12,271 nt of DNA from Candidatus Altimarinota bacterium (GTDB lineage Bacteria > Patescibacteriota > Gracilibacteria > Absconditabacterales > Absconditicoccaceae), in NCBI GenBank assembly GCA_027013285.1, contig JALUXR010000044.1:1-12271 (forward strand), read 5' to 3'. The notes under the pieces were generated by a model. The model worked only from the letters and a program-made list of their open reading frames with translations, was not told where the DNA came from and made no database searches. Below are positions 1 through 8,124 of the stretch, one piece after another. Numbering within the stretch: the stretch's first letter is position 1; every line of letters starts with the position of its first letter. Both the position numbers and the translations under genes were made by a program.

Positions 1-127
1 CAGAAATAACATCTTCAAAATAATTAGACAATTCTTCTTTTTTAATATCTTCAAAAATACAAATAATCTTTTCTATCAACTTTTTGTCCTTATATTTTTC
101 ATTTTTTAATAAATCATATATTTTCAT
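1..127 (-). CDS. Unassigned protein, N-terminal fragment
   Basis: An open frame on the minus strand starts with ATG at 127-125 and runs off the left edge, giving 42 residues with no stop. It begins MKIYDLLKNEKY and continues as a charged, probably helical segment rich in Lys, Glu and Ile, with one Cys near residue 23 (CIFEDIKKEEL). Length and helical character are loosely like the N-terminal helical domain of PrmC/HemK (release factor glutamine methyltransferase), but no catalytic motif (NPPY) lies in the window, so I do not name it. It follows gmk in the same direction after a gap of about 180 bases that holds a palindromic repeat. No Shine-Dalgarno sequence precedes the ATG. No UGA codon falls in this short piece, so it gives no test of the code. 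Confidence 0.55.
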   Translation of the reverse strand, partial: MKIYDLLKNEKYKDKKLIEKIICIFEDIKKEELSNYFEDVIS

Positions 128-163
128 TAATTAAATTTGTTCTAAAATAAATATATTCCTTTA

Positions 164-215
164 TCATCCTGAACTTGTTTTCAGGATCTAGATGATGAAA
201 TAAATTCAGCACGAC
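164..215. repeat. Double-hairpin palindromic repeat
   Basis: Two adjacent inverted repeats make up a unit of about 52 bases. Arms 166-173 (ATCCTGAA) and 180-187 (TTCAGGAT) pair perfectly over 8 bp around a 6-base loop. Arms 193-199 and 205-211 pair at 6 of 7 positions around a 5-base loop. The unit is noticeably richer in G and C than the surrounding intergenic DNA. From memory, similar units with CCTGAA/TTCAGG arms occur as dispersed palindromic repeats in unrelated bacteria. Only one copy is in this window, so its dispersal here is not shown. The rest of 128-310 is AT-rich with no gene that I can see. Confidence 0.55.
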
Positions 216-280
216 ATAAATGTTTTATTCCCAAGTGTAAAACAATCAAATTAAATTAAAACTCTGTTTTCAATTTGACT

Positions 281-308
281 ATAATAAAAATTATATATTT
301 TAAAATAT
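281..308 (-). terminator. Weak AT-only terminator after gmk
   Basis: Just after the gmk stop (minus strand) lies a perfect 14-base palindrome at 295-308 made only of A and T, followed in the transcript by a short U-run near 285-289. Position and layout suit an intrinsic terminator, but a stem with no G-C pairs is weak and such palindromes arise by chance in DNA this AT-rich. Confidence 0.3.
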
Positions 309-310
309 CT

Positions 311-874
311 TTATTCTAAAGTTATATTTTTAAATTCTTGCACTGCACTATCTAAATCATTATTTATAATATTAAAATCATAAGTATCTTTTGATTCTAA
401 CCAAATTAAAGATTCATTTACCCTAATTTTAAAATTTTCAGAATTTTTATCTTCTCATCTTTTTACAAGTCTTTCTTTCAGAATTTCTTCAGAAGGAGGT
501 AAAATAAAAATAGTTTTTACATCATAAACTCATTTTAAAGTCTCTTTCAAAAATTTAACACCTTGAGGATCTACAATATACAAAGGAAATTGCTTATTAT
601 CCAATATTTTTTCCAACTCTTCATAAGTAGAACCATAAAAATTATTATGAACTTCAGCATATTCTATAAATTCCTTATTTTTAATTTTATTTCTAAAAGT
701 TTCTACATCTAAAAAATAATAATCTTTTCAATCTATTTCATAATTTCTTTTTTTCCTAGTCGTTGTAGTAATTATCTTTTTAATTTTTCAATTATTATAT
801 TTTTTATCGAATTCTTCCCAGATAGTTGTTTTACCAACTCACGAAGGTCCAGACAAAATAAATACTTTTTTCAT
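311..874 (-). CDS. gmk: Guanylate kinase (UGA=Gly)
   Basis: Guanylate kinase transfers phosphate from ATP to GMP, giving GDP for the cytoplasmic guanine nucleotide pool. The frame runs from ATG 874-872 to TAA 313-311, giving 187 residues, a normal bacterial length. The P-loop is at residues 8-15 (GPSGVGKT). The GMP-binding part has TTTTRKKR followed by EIDGKDYYF, then FIEYAEVHNNFYGSTYEEL. The lid/arginine segment is RLVKRGEDKNSENFKIR. Five glycines are written UGA, including the one in GPS-G-VGK, the one in IDG-KDY and the one in KRG-ED; four others use GGN. These are family-invariant positions, so this gene alone argues strongly for code 25. The start is the first ATG before the family's usual MKKVFILSG opening and has no Shine-Dalgarno site. 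It lies downstream of virB4 beyond a terminator. Confidence 0.95.
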
Positions 875-889
875 TTTACATATTTATTT

Positions 890-918
890 TATAAAAAACT
901 CACCAAATATTTGGTAAG
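890..918 (-). terminator. Intrinsic terminator after virB4
   Basis: On the minus strand, 33 bases past the virB4 stop, an 8-bp stem (CTTACCAA / TTGGTGAG, with one G-U pair) encloses an ATAT loop at 918-899 and is followed at once by TTTTTTAT. This is a textbook intrinsic terminator and closes the mscS-traC-virB4 run. The T-run continues into TATAAA at about 893-888, which could serve as a -10 box for gmk, with a poor -35 (TTACCA) 18 bases upstream inside the stem. Confidence 0.75.
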
Positions 919-950
919 AATACTGTTTTCTCAACTATTTTCAAATAATT

Positions 951-2996
951 TTATGTTGAGATAAAATCAGTTTCGTATGGACTAGCTAATACTTTTAGTG
1001 CAACATGCTGTTGTCATGCAAACAAAAGTCATTCTCATACATTTGCACTTACAAGCATATTTTTTTCGGCCTCTGAAAGTGAAAATACTTTATCCATAGA
1101 TTTCATACTTGCTGTAGATTGCTTCAAAAGTATCTGCACTGCTGCATTTGATACTATTGGTTTACCATAAGGAGAATTTAAGAAATCTTCTACATCTTGA
1201 GTAATAGTTGTTACTCATAATTTATATTTTCTTGCTCTTTTGATAAGTCCAAACAAGAAACTTGCTGCCATTTCTTCTTTCATCATAATCCAAGCTTCAT
1301 CTACAACTAACAATCTTTTTTTCTTATGTGCTCTTACTTTTGTCCAAATATAATTTAAAACATTATACATTGCTGGAGTTTTCAAAGCATCTTCAATATC
1401 TCTAATACTAAATACAGTCAATCAATTATCTAGATCAATATTAGTATAATTATTAAACAAATTACCAAAACTTCAAGTTACATACTTACTTAGCTTAATA
1501 GCAAGCATATTTCATCATTCTGTTCCTTCCAAAACAGTAAGTAAATCTTCCATCAATGGTGGAGTTTTACCATCTGGATCTGAAGTAAAATCTATCTCTT
1601 TCAATGCATAAGTTTGTTGAATAGCAGTATCAAGAACTGATTCTTCTACAGGAGTAAGTCATCAAACTAAAACTGAAATTAATCAAATAAGTTCCATAAT
1701 TTTTCATCTTAACAAATCTCATTCAGCATAATCTCTATCTTCAAGTTTTGGAGGTAAATCAAATGGATTTATATATTGATGAGAATTTACTGAAACATTT
1801 ACATAAGTTCATCATACTTTATCTACCAATCATTTATACTCATTTTCAGGGTCTATAATAATCACTTCAGTTCATAAAAGTAAATATCTTAAAACTTCAA
1901 GTTTTGTAGTAAAAGATTTTCAGGCTCAAGATGTAGCCAAAGTTATACTATTTGCATTTGGCATTTTAGGAGAAAATCTATCAAAAATAACTAATGAACT
2001 AGAATGTAAATTAATTCAATATAATATTCAACTTTCTTGAATTAAATCATTACTAATAAATGGAAATGCACCTCAAAGTGAAGTAGACAACATACTTCTA
2101 TAAATTCATAAATCATCAATAGCTACAGGTGTAGTACTATGAAAACCTTCGTCCATACGAAAAGATGCTCTTTTTACATTTATAGCATAAGTTTTCATAA
2201 GTTGTTCAAATTTTTTTGAAAAAATATCTAAGTTATTATCAGGATTATATTTTTTCTCTCTTCAAGTTTCTTCTGAATACAATGTCGTATAAAAAGAAGT
2301 TTGAAAATATTTTTCTTCTCAAGTAGCTAATTTTTGTAAAATATTATCTATATCTTGATATTCAATTTCTATATCTTTATCCACTGCTCTACCTTTTTCC
2401 ATAGCATCATTTATTTCTACTTTTACTTGAGTAGCTCTTTTTTTTAGAGCCGATGCTATAGTAGCCTTTTCAGTTGGATATATAAACCAAGTAGAATCAT
2501 ATTTACCATCAAGATTAACAATTCATCTTGTCCATAAAAAATCTATTACTGATGGATATGAATTTGCATAATAGGTTCTTGCATACATACCAGATACATT
2601 TACTTCATTTATTCAAATATCAAAAGAAGAAGGTGTAATTTTTTGTCTAATATTTGCATTTGCTTTATCAATTTCTTGATCCTGTTTCAATAAATAAGAC
2701 CTTAACTCAGAGGTTAATTTACTATCTGAGTATTCATCATCAGGTAATTTCAAAAATCATTTAATTTGTTCTTCTAAATTTTTATTACTCTTAACTTCTA
2801 TTTTATTATCATTTTTTTTGCCTCAAGATTTTTTAGATGTATTTGCAGCTGGAAACAAAGCATTTACTATTTTATCTATAAATCATTCTTTTTTATTAGT
2901 AGATTTCTTTTTATTTACAGTATTTTTTATAGTTTTTGTATAATTAACATATACTCCATCAAATTTTCCATCATATATTTTATTATCATATAACAT
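951..2996 (-). CDS. virB4: VirB4/TraC-family conjugation-type ATPase (UGA=Gly)
   Basis: VirB4-type ATPases power type IV secretion and conjugation machines at the inner face of the membrane. The frame runs from ATG 2996-2994 to TAA 953-951, giving 681 residues. After a basic, low-complexity N-terminus (residues about 20-60) comes the VirB4 middle region. The Walker A box is at about residues 355-361 (TSGAGKS), with both glycines of GAG written UGA. Then come IIIDPENEYKGLVDKVGG and the Walker B stretch RLLVVDEAW, with D and E at about 566-567. The C-terminus (TITQDVEDFL, then LVSANVGEGLLFAGQQHVAL) matches the family's end well. It follows the TraC-like gene by only 10 bases and is followed by a strong terminator, so it is the last gene of an operon. 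No other type IV secretion subunits, relaxase or coupling protein are visible here. Whether it drives DNA transfer, protein secretion or a pilus-like structure is open. Confidence 0.9.
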
Positions 2997-3006
2997 ATTT
3001 TTAAAT

Positions 3007-3702
3007 TTACTGTATTAAAATTTCAGATTGTTTTTTCGAAGATAATGGATTATAAACTTCAAAAAGTAATGATACTATTTCTTTAAATTCTAATTTTCTA
3101 GCTTGTAATCAAATTCAACTTAATCAATTTTGAACTAAACTACATCTTTGATCTAAATGTTTCCTTCATTTTTGTAATTGTCTAAGTTTATTAGCAATAC
3201 TTTCAGCAGTTTCAGTATTTGACAAAGCAGACATTATCTTATTAAATTGACTCTGTCTTATTTGCTTATTATCATCAAAAGTATAATAAGGAACAACTAC
3301 ATAAAATTCTTTTGTAAATAATAATCATTGAGAATCATTTAATTTTTTAAGAAAATCAAAATATTGATCTCATTGCCATTTTAACACTTCATTTTCAACC
3401 AAATCAATATTACTTTTTACATAAGCTAAATAATCAGATAAATCTAAATAAGTAGACCTAAGTAAAATTTGAACAGGAAAATCTATAGAATTTAAAAATC
3501 TTGAATATCTTTCAGCTACTATCTTTTGTTCTTCTGAATTTCTTAAATCTATATTTAATCAAGAACATTTTATAATAGCTCTTAATCACCCATCTTTCAA
3601 AGCTATAGTATCTCACCTTATTTCTGCTATATTTAAATATTTATCAGTAGTTTCTATAGTTTCTTTATTCTTTATAATCTTGTCTTTTTCAGATTTTCAC
3701 AT
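3007..3702 (-). CDS. TraC-like protein (VirB4 N-domain-like)
   Basis: The frame runs from ATG 3702-3700 to TAA 3009-3007, giving 231 residues with no transmembrane segment or nucleotide-binding motif. The early section (YLNIAEIRGDTIALKDGGLR, then the EEQKIVAERYSRFLNSIDFP segment and QILLRSTYLDL) and the later KEFYVVVPYY match the TraC-like proteins encoded beside VirB4 ATPases in CPR genomes; these resemble the N-terminal, motor-free part of VirB4. Glycines in IRG-DT, DGG-LR, QG-DQ and the C-terminal NGLSGIGLQ are UGA. It begins directly after the two consecutive stops of mscS (no spacer) and ends 10 bases before virB4, so the three are very likely co-transcribed and translationally linked. 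The family match is from remembered sequence pattern; a profile search against TraC-F/VirB4 N-terminal families would settle it. A role as a structural partner of VirB4 at the membrane is inference. Confidence 0.75.
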
Positions 3703-3705
3703 TTA

Positions 3706-4626
3706 TTATTTCTTTGCAAATAAAATAGTCTTCAATAATCATTGATCATTTTTATCAACTGTAATTACAGTATGAGGATAAGGAATATTAATATTATTTT
3801 CTTCCAAAACTTTTTTAATAGTATCATTAACAGTTGATACTGCAGCAGGACCAGGAACTGCTCAATTTGGATCTATAAAAAATAAAATTTTTAAATCTAT
3901 TCAAGAATCTGCAAATTTTTCAGTAACAATAGCTGTTTTTTCTTTTTCTACTATGAAATTTAATTTATTAATTCCTTGTTTTATAACAGTTTTAACTTTT
4001 TCTAAATCACTATCATAATGAACTGAAACAGTAGTATCAAATCTTATAAATTCTTCTGTATTAAAAGTTTTAATAGGAGAACTTATAAGTGTTAAATTAG
4101 GTATTATTACTTTCTGATTATTAAATTCTCTAAGAACTGTATATCTTATAGTTATTTCCTCAATATAACCAAAATATCATAATCATCATTCTACTTTTAT
4201 TATATCTCAAAGTGTATATTCTTTTGTAGTTAAAATAAAAATTCAAGCAAGCATATTTCATAAAATTTCTTTAAATGCTAATCATATTCAAAATGATAAT
4301 CATCATAACAATAATCCCACATCAAATCAAACAATCTTAAATCATATAAAAATAGAAAATATTAATAATGTATAATAAACTATATCTCATACTAAATTTC
4401 AAGTTTTTTCTAAAGCATCTTCATCAGATAAAATAGAATTTCTTATTATTTTCTTTTTTACATTTGAAGCTATTATTTTCGAAACTATAATTAAAAATCA
4501 TACAACTATAATTGCTAAAAATAATTTTAGCACAAAAGCAATAAAAGGATTATTCATCAAATGTTCCCATCATGTACTTGCAACTTGTTTTGTTGTATCT
4601 GCAACTTGCTGTGAGTTACTTGGCAT
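3706..4626 (-). CDS. mscS: MscS-family small mechanosensitive channel
   Basis: MscS channels open under membrane tension and release solutes during osmotic downshock. The frame runs from ATG 4626-4624 to TAA 3708-3706, followed at once by a second TAA, giving 306 residues, close to the usual 280-300. Membrane helices lie at about 28-50, 76-100 and 103-132. The third, the pore helix, has the typical small-residue pattern GGLSFGIGLAFKEILGNMLAG. The beta domain has YTLGDIIKVEG, GYIEEITIRYTVLRE and NQKVIIPN, and the alpha-beta C-terminal domain follows with PYPHTVITV near the end. Six pore-helix glycines (108, 109, 113, 115, 123, 128) are all UGA. It leads a run with the TraC-like gene and virB4, with no gap to the former. 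Sharing an operon with type IV secretion genes is unusual and could be functional or incidental. Confidence 0.93.
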
Positions 4627-4672
4627 TTTTTTATTTTTATTAAGTAATTAAATTTCTTTTTATATACCTTTT

Positions 4673-4700
4673 ATAATAACTATATCCTCTTTAAAGTCAA
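4673..4700 (-). promoter_or_regulatory. Candidate sigma70-type promoter for mscS operon
   Basis: On the minus strand TTGACT (4700-4695) and TATTAT (4678-4673) are separated by 16 bases. Each matches the -35 or -10 consensus at five of six positions. The predicted start falls about 40 bases before the mscS ATG, in the gap between comF and mscS. AT-rich DNA gives many false -10 boxes, but the TTGACT is rarer here and adds weight. Confidence 0.5.
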
Positions 4701-4732
4701 AAAAATAAAAGAGTTTTTAATTGACATTATAT

Positions 4733-5407
4733 TTATTTTCTAGCTAATACTAATCAATATATTTTTACATTTGGATATTTTATTTTGATAATTTTAGAAA
4801 TTTCTTCAAGTGTAGATCAAGTTGTAAGAATATCATCTACAAGAACAATGGCTTCGATATCTTCAGAAATATCTAATGATGCAAAGCTATCTTTTAAGTT
4901 TTCCAATCTTTCATTTCTACCTTTTACTTTGGCTTGTGGCTTAGTCCATTTTATTTTTTTACAAACTGCTTGCACTTTTATATTATTCTTTTTTCAAATA
5001 TAATTTGCTAATAATTCTCATTGATTATATCATTTGATAAAATATTTTCTTATCCAATGCATAGGAACATAACTAATAATTGTTTTATTTTTATCTAAAT
5101 TAGAAAAATACATTTTAAAATACAAATCCATCATATCTCAGATTTCTTTTATTAAATCTTTTCTATGATAATATTTAAAATTTAATAAATACTTTTTAAG
5201 TTCTTTTGTATAATAAAAGCAAGTTATAATCTGCTCTAATCAATAAATTCATTTACAAAATTTATGTGTTTGAAAATTTTTACTTTCTTTTTTACATTTA
5301 TAACATATTTCATCATGAGATCTAAATTTTAATTTGATTTTTTTATCAAGATATTTTCATAACATATGAGAATTTAAATCATTCTTAGGAAAAAGAATAT
5401 TTAGCAT
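4733..5407 (-). CDS. comF: ComF-like phosphoribosyltransferase
   Basis: ComF-family proteins are cytoplasmic phosphoribosyltransferase-fold proteins linked to natural DNA uptake in other bacteria; their exact reaction is unclear. The frame runs from ATG 5407-5405 to TAA 4735-4733, giving 224 residues. It opens MLNILFPKND like the family's LLxLLFP start. A partial zinc-ribbon follows: C35-x2-C38, then HKFC at 48-51. Downstream are SYVPMHWIRKYFIKGYNQGELLA, with the GYNQ motif, then TKPQAKVKGRNERLENLKDSF. The PRPP loop is VLVDDILTTGST at about 188-199, its glycine written UGA. It is transcribed away from the wzy-like gene and toward mscS, about 106 bases upstream of mscS. Given the candidate promoter before mscS it is probably a separate unit. 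Confidence 0.9.
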
Positions 5408-5450
5408 ACAAAACTAATTGAAAGTAAAAGACTTTTTTGTATTATGTTTT

Positions 5451-5456
5451 TATAAT
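5451..5456 (+). promoter_or_regulatory. Candidate -10 box for the wzy-like/PerM pair
   Basis: A perfect TATAAT lies 24 bases before the ATG at 5481, in the 73-base gap between divergent genes. No good -35 sits at 16-18 bases; a TTGAAA at 5418-5423 is too far away (27-base spacer). Position is suitable, but the match may be chance in AT-rich DNA. Confidence 0.35.
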
Positions 5457-5480
5457 TTAAACTTTAAATCAACTATTTCA

Positions 5481-6809
5481 ATGAATTTATTTTCAAAAAA
5501 ATCTATATTTTTAAACACTAAAATATTATTAATTCTACTTATTTTTCATTTCTTATTAATGACATTTTTAAGATTTCAACTTGGATGAGATGGACATATT
5601 CACTTTTTACATTCAGAGATATGGAATTTATGGAAAGATGTTTATTTATTTTTTATCTATATTTTAATAATTTGATATACTTATAAAAATAATATTTTAA
5701 AACAAAATTTTACAAAAAATAAAAAAATAAATATTTTATTTTGAATTATTTTACTTTTTAGCTTAATTATAACTTTACTTAATTTTCATTGATTAAAATG
5801 ACTATTTATAGGATTTAAATATGATCTATGGTTCTTATTTCCTGTAATATTTTTTAGTTTAGTTGATTGGACAAAAAAAGACATAAACAAATTTTATAGA
5901 TTAATATTAGATTTACTGAAAACTGTTATAATTTTCTGTATTATCTTTGCAATTATAAGATTTACACATCCAGAACTTTTATTTTTCTTTGGATATGGAC
6001 CTTTATGAAACCGAACAGCTTGATGATATCCACCTATGTTATTTCAAACAGGTCTTGATTGAATACAAAGATTTTCAGGAATATTTTCTTGACCAAACCA
6101 TATGGCATTTTATTTTATAACATTCTGACCAATAATTTTATTTAGCATATTAAATAAAAAATTACACTATATTTGGTGAATTTTATATATTATATTATTG
6201 TTTGGAACATTATCAAGAAGCTGAATTTTAGCATTTTGATTAGAAATATTTTTAATTTCTCTATTTATATTTAAAAATTATAGAAATTATAGAAAATTCA
6301 TACTTTCGTGTTTTATAGCTATATGAGTTGGAATAGTAAGTTTAGGTTCTTATCTATATTTTTCATGAAAATATAATCAAATCATACTAAGATGAGCAAG
6401 CACAAAATGACATATTTTAAAAGTAGAAAAGACTCTAAAAGACATAAAAGAAAATCCATTATGACACTGAATATGAACAGCTTGACCTGCTGCACATTAT
6501 GTAAAAAATGACATAATCCCAGAAAGCTGGTTCTTACAAATGTTTTATGAATTATGAATTTTATGATGAATATTATGGTTTAGTTTCATATTTTATATAA
6601 TATTTTTAACATACAAAAATATACAGATAAACTACCCTTACCTACAAAACAAAGATATACTCAAAATTTCACTAAGTATTTGAATGATAGGATTATTATT
6701 TCAATGACTGGTTTTACATAGTTTTGAAGATAGTATGACGAGTTTACCATTATTTATTATAGTTTGAATTATTTTATCATTAAACCAAAATAATGTTTCA
6801 AAAAATTAA
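5481..6809 (+). CDS. O-antigen ligase / Wzy-family membrane protein
   Basis: Proteins of the O-antigen ligase/polymerase (Wzy_C) family join or polymerise lipid-linked glycans on the outer face of the membrane. The frame runs from ATG 5481 to TAA 6807-6809, giving 442 residues with about eleven hydrophobic segments and a long external loop. The family signature appears twice: RFSGIFSGPNHMAFYF (GPN at about 204-206) and ENPLGHGIGTAGPAAHYV (about 324-340), followed by PESWFLQMFYELGILGGILW. Four glycines of the second motif (328, 330, 332, 335) are UGA. The next gene starts inside this one, a 17-base overlap, so the two are co-transcribed. CPR cells lack classical lipopolysaccharide, so attachment or polymerisation of a surface glycan or glycoprotein is likelier than true O-antigen. 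The substrate cannot be told; hence no symbol. Confidence 0.88.
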
Positions 6810-7893
6810 AAATATTTTATCATTAGAGATGATATGGAAAAAAATATTAGCATATGGATTGTTAATTTTCTTTTTTTATATCACAAAAGATTTTCTATTC
6901 TTATTTTTACTAACTTTTTTGTTTGCTTATTTAACTTATGTTTTTGCAAAATTTATAATTAAAATACTAAAAAAATATATTAAAAAAGAAAATAAATTTA
7001 CTAAAATCTTGTTAAATATAAATTGTATCACAAGTTTTTTATATATTTGATATATTTTTTGATTTATATTTTTTATATCTCATTTGGTACCATTACTTAT
7101 TAATGAACTAAATAACCTATCTCATCATATCCCAATGATTTGAGATTACATTAAATCTATTACAAGTTCATTACATCAAATTCAATCTACTCAAAAAGTA
7201 GTAAGTGAAGACCTAACAAAAATTATGAACGAAAAAAATATTTGAATAGTAATGAATAGTATCCAACATATCAAAGCATTCTGATGAGAATTGATAAAAT
7301 TCTTTCTTGCTTTTGTTTTAAGCTATTTTTTCATAATTGATAGAAAAAAACTACATAAATATCTTGAATGAATTAAATCAAGTTCTGTAGGTTTTTTATA
7401 CAATGAATATGATTTTTTATTTTGAAAAGTAGCAAAATGATTTTTATTAATTTTTAAAGCTCAATCAAAGATAGCTTTGGTAAATGCTACATTAACTTTT
7501 ATTTGACTTTATATTATTTGATTAATATTTTGACATAGTATTCCTTACATATGAATTTTGACTTTTATGGTATTTTTATTTAGTTTTATACCAGTATTAT
7601 GAGCTATTTTATCTTCTATCCCAATTGCTCTTATAATTTATAATATTGATTGATTTCACGGAGTTCTAGCTGTTATATTGATGGTTAGTATTATACATAT
7701 CATAGAAGCATATATTTTAAATCCAAGATTTGTATCAGAAGAAGTAGAATTACCAATAAGTTTAACATTTCTTATTCTTCTAATATGAGAACATCTTTTT
7801 GGTGCAATATGACTTATAGTTTCAGTTCCTTTATTTTATATTACAATAGAAATTTTAAAAGATATAGATTTATGAATAAAAAAAGAAATATAA
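6793..7893 (+). CDS. AI-2E/PerM-family membrane protein
   Basis: The frame runs from ATG 6793 to TAA 7891-7893, giving 366 residues, the usual length for this family of polytopic inner-membrane proteins. Some members export small molecules or act as ion antiporters; for most, including this one, the substrate is unknown. Hydrophobic segments cluster at about 18-52 and 75-93. A soluble stretch at about 95-160 follows, with several membrane segments from about 166 to 355. The C-terminal hallmark is clear: FKAQSKIALVNATLTFIGLY, then FLFSFIPVLGAILSSIPIAL and HIIEAYILNPRFVSEEVELP, then LLIGEHLFGAIGLIVSVPL. Nearly all glycines in this second half are UGA, so under the standard code only the first 85 residues are seen. 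The start overlaps the end of the wzy-like gene by 17 bases. It converges on ftsI across a 231-base gap. Confidence 0.9.
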
Positions 7894-8124
7894 AAATAAA
7901 AAATCCCCTTCGTAATTTTCTGTTTAAAATATAATTTAAAATTAAGTTTGAGTTTTTTCTATTTTTAACAAAAATTCTCTGATGATTAAATTAATCAACT
8001 TTCTCTGTCCCCAGACTCAAAATATATTATAGCAATCAAAAAAAAATTATTATATTATTCTATAAAATCCGGGGACAACCTACACAGATTATCTTTTAAA
8101 CTATCACAGACAGTCCATTATACA
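7894..8124. other. Convergent intergenic region, structured, no gene
   Basis: This 231-base gap between the 3' ends of the PerM-like gene (plus) and ftsI (minus) holds no open frame of note. It contains the long helix listed at 8005-8078, a 15-base inverted repeat at 7983-7997 (7-bp arms TGATTAA/TTAATCA), and a second possible long-range pairing TTTGAGT near 7947-7953 with ACTCAAA near 8015-8021 that would compete with the first. On the minus strand an extended -10 (TGCTATAAT) spans about 8033-8025. A G4 run followed by a long T-run on the minus strand (about 7907-7896) could end a transcript, but I find no clean stem for it. I checked for tRNA, tmRNA and SRP RNA signatures and found none. 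Confidence 0.5.
8005..8078 (-). ncRNA. Candidate structured RNA after ftsI
   Basis: Segments 8065-8078 and 8005-8018 pair around a loop of about 46 bases. The core TGTCCCC/GGGGACA is perfect on either strand. Outside the core, as minus-strand RNA the pairing runs for 14 consecutive pairs, with G-U wobbles at 8078/8005, 8070/8013, 8067/8016 and 8065/8018. Read as plus-strand RNA each of those four becomes an A-C mismatch. That asymmetry, and a G-C block in DNA otherwise almost all A and T, suggests an RNA made in the direction of ftsI: either a 3'-UTR element or a separate small RNA. I cannot assign it to a known family. Confidence 0.4.

Noticed and set aside
1215..1421. Short minus-strand reading frame of 68 residues
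   Set aside because: It is not a separate gene but the Walker B part of virB4, bounded by two UGA glycine codons.
4681..4715. Terminator after comF
   Set aside because: The possible CTCTTT/AAAGAG stem has a 15-base loop and overlaps the better-supported mscS promoter; support is too weak.
4785..5003. Plus-strand 72-residue frame
   Set aside because: It lies antisense inside comF, which has clear family motifs; the frame is a shadow.
6793..7050. 85-residue membrane protein as a complete gene
   Set aside because: It ends at UGA; with UGA=Gly the frame continues to 7893 and matches the AI-2E/PerM family over its full length.
7894..8124. tRNA, tmRNA, SRP or RNase P RNA in the convergent gap
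   Set aside because: No T-loop, tmRNA acceptor ends, SRP apical motif or RNase P conserved blocks were found on either strand.
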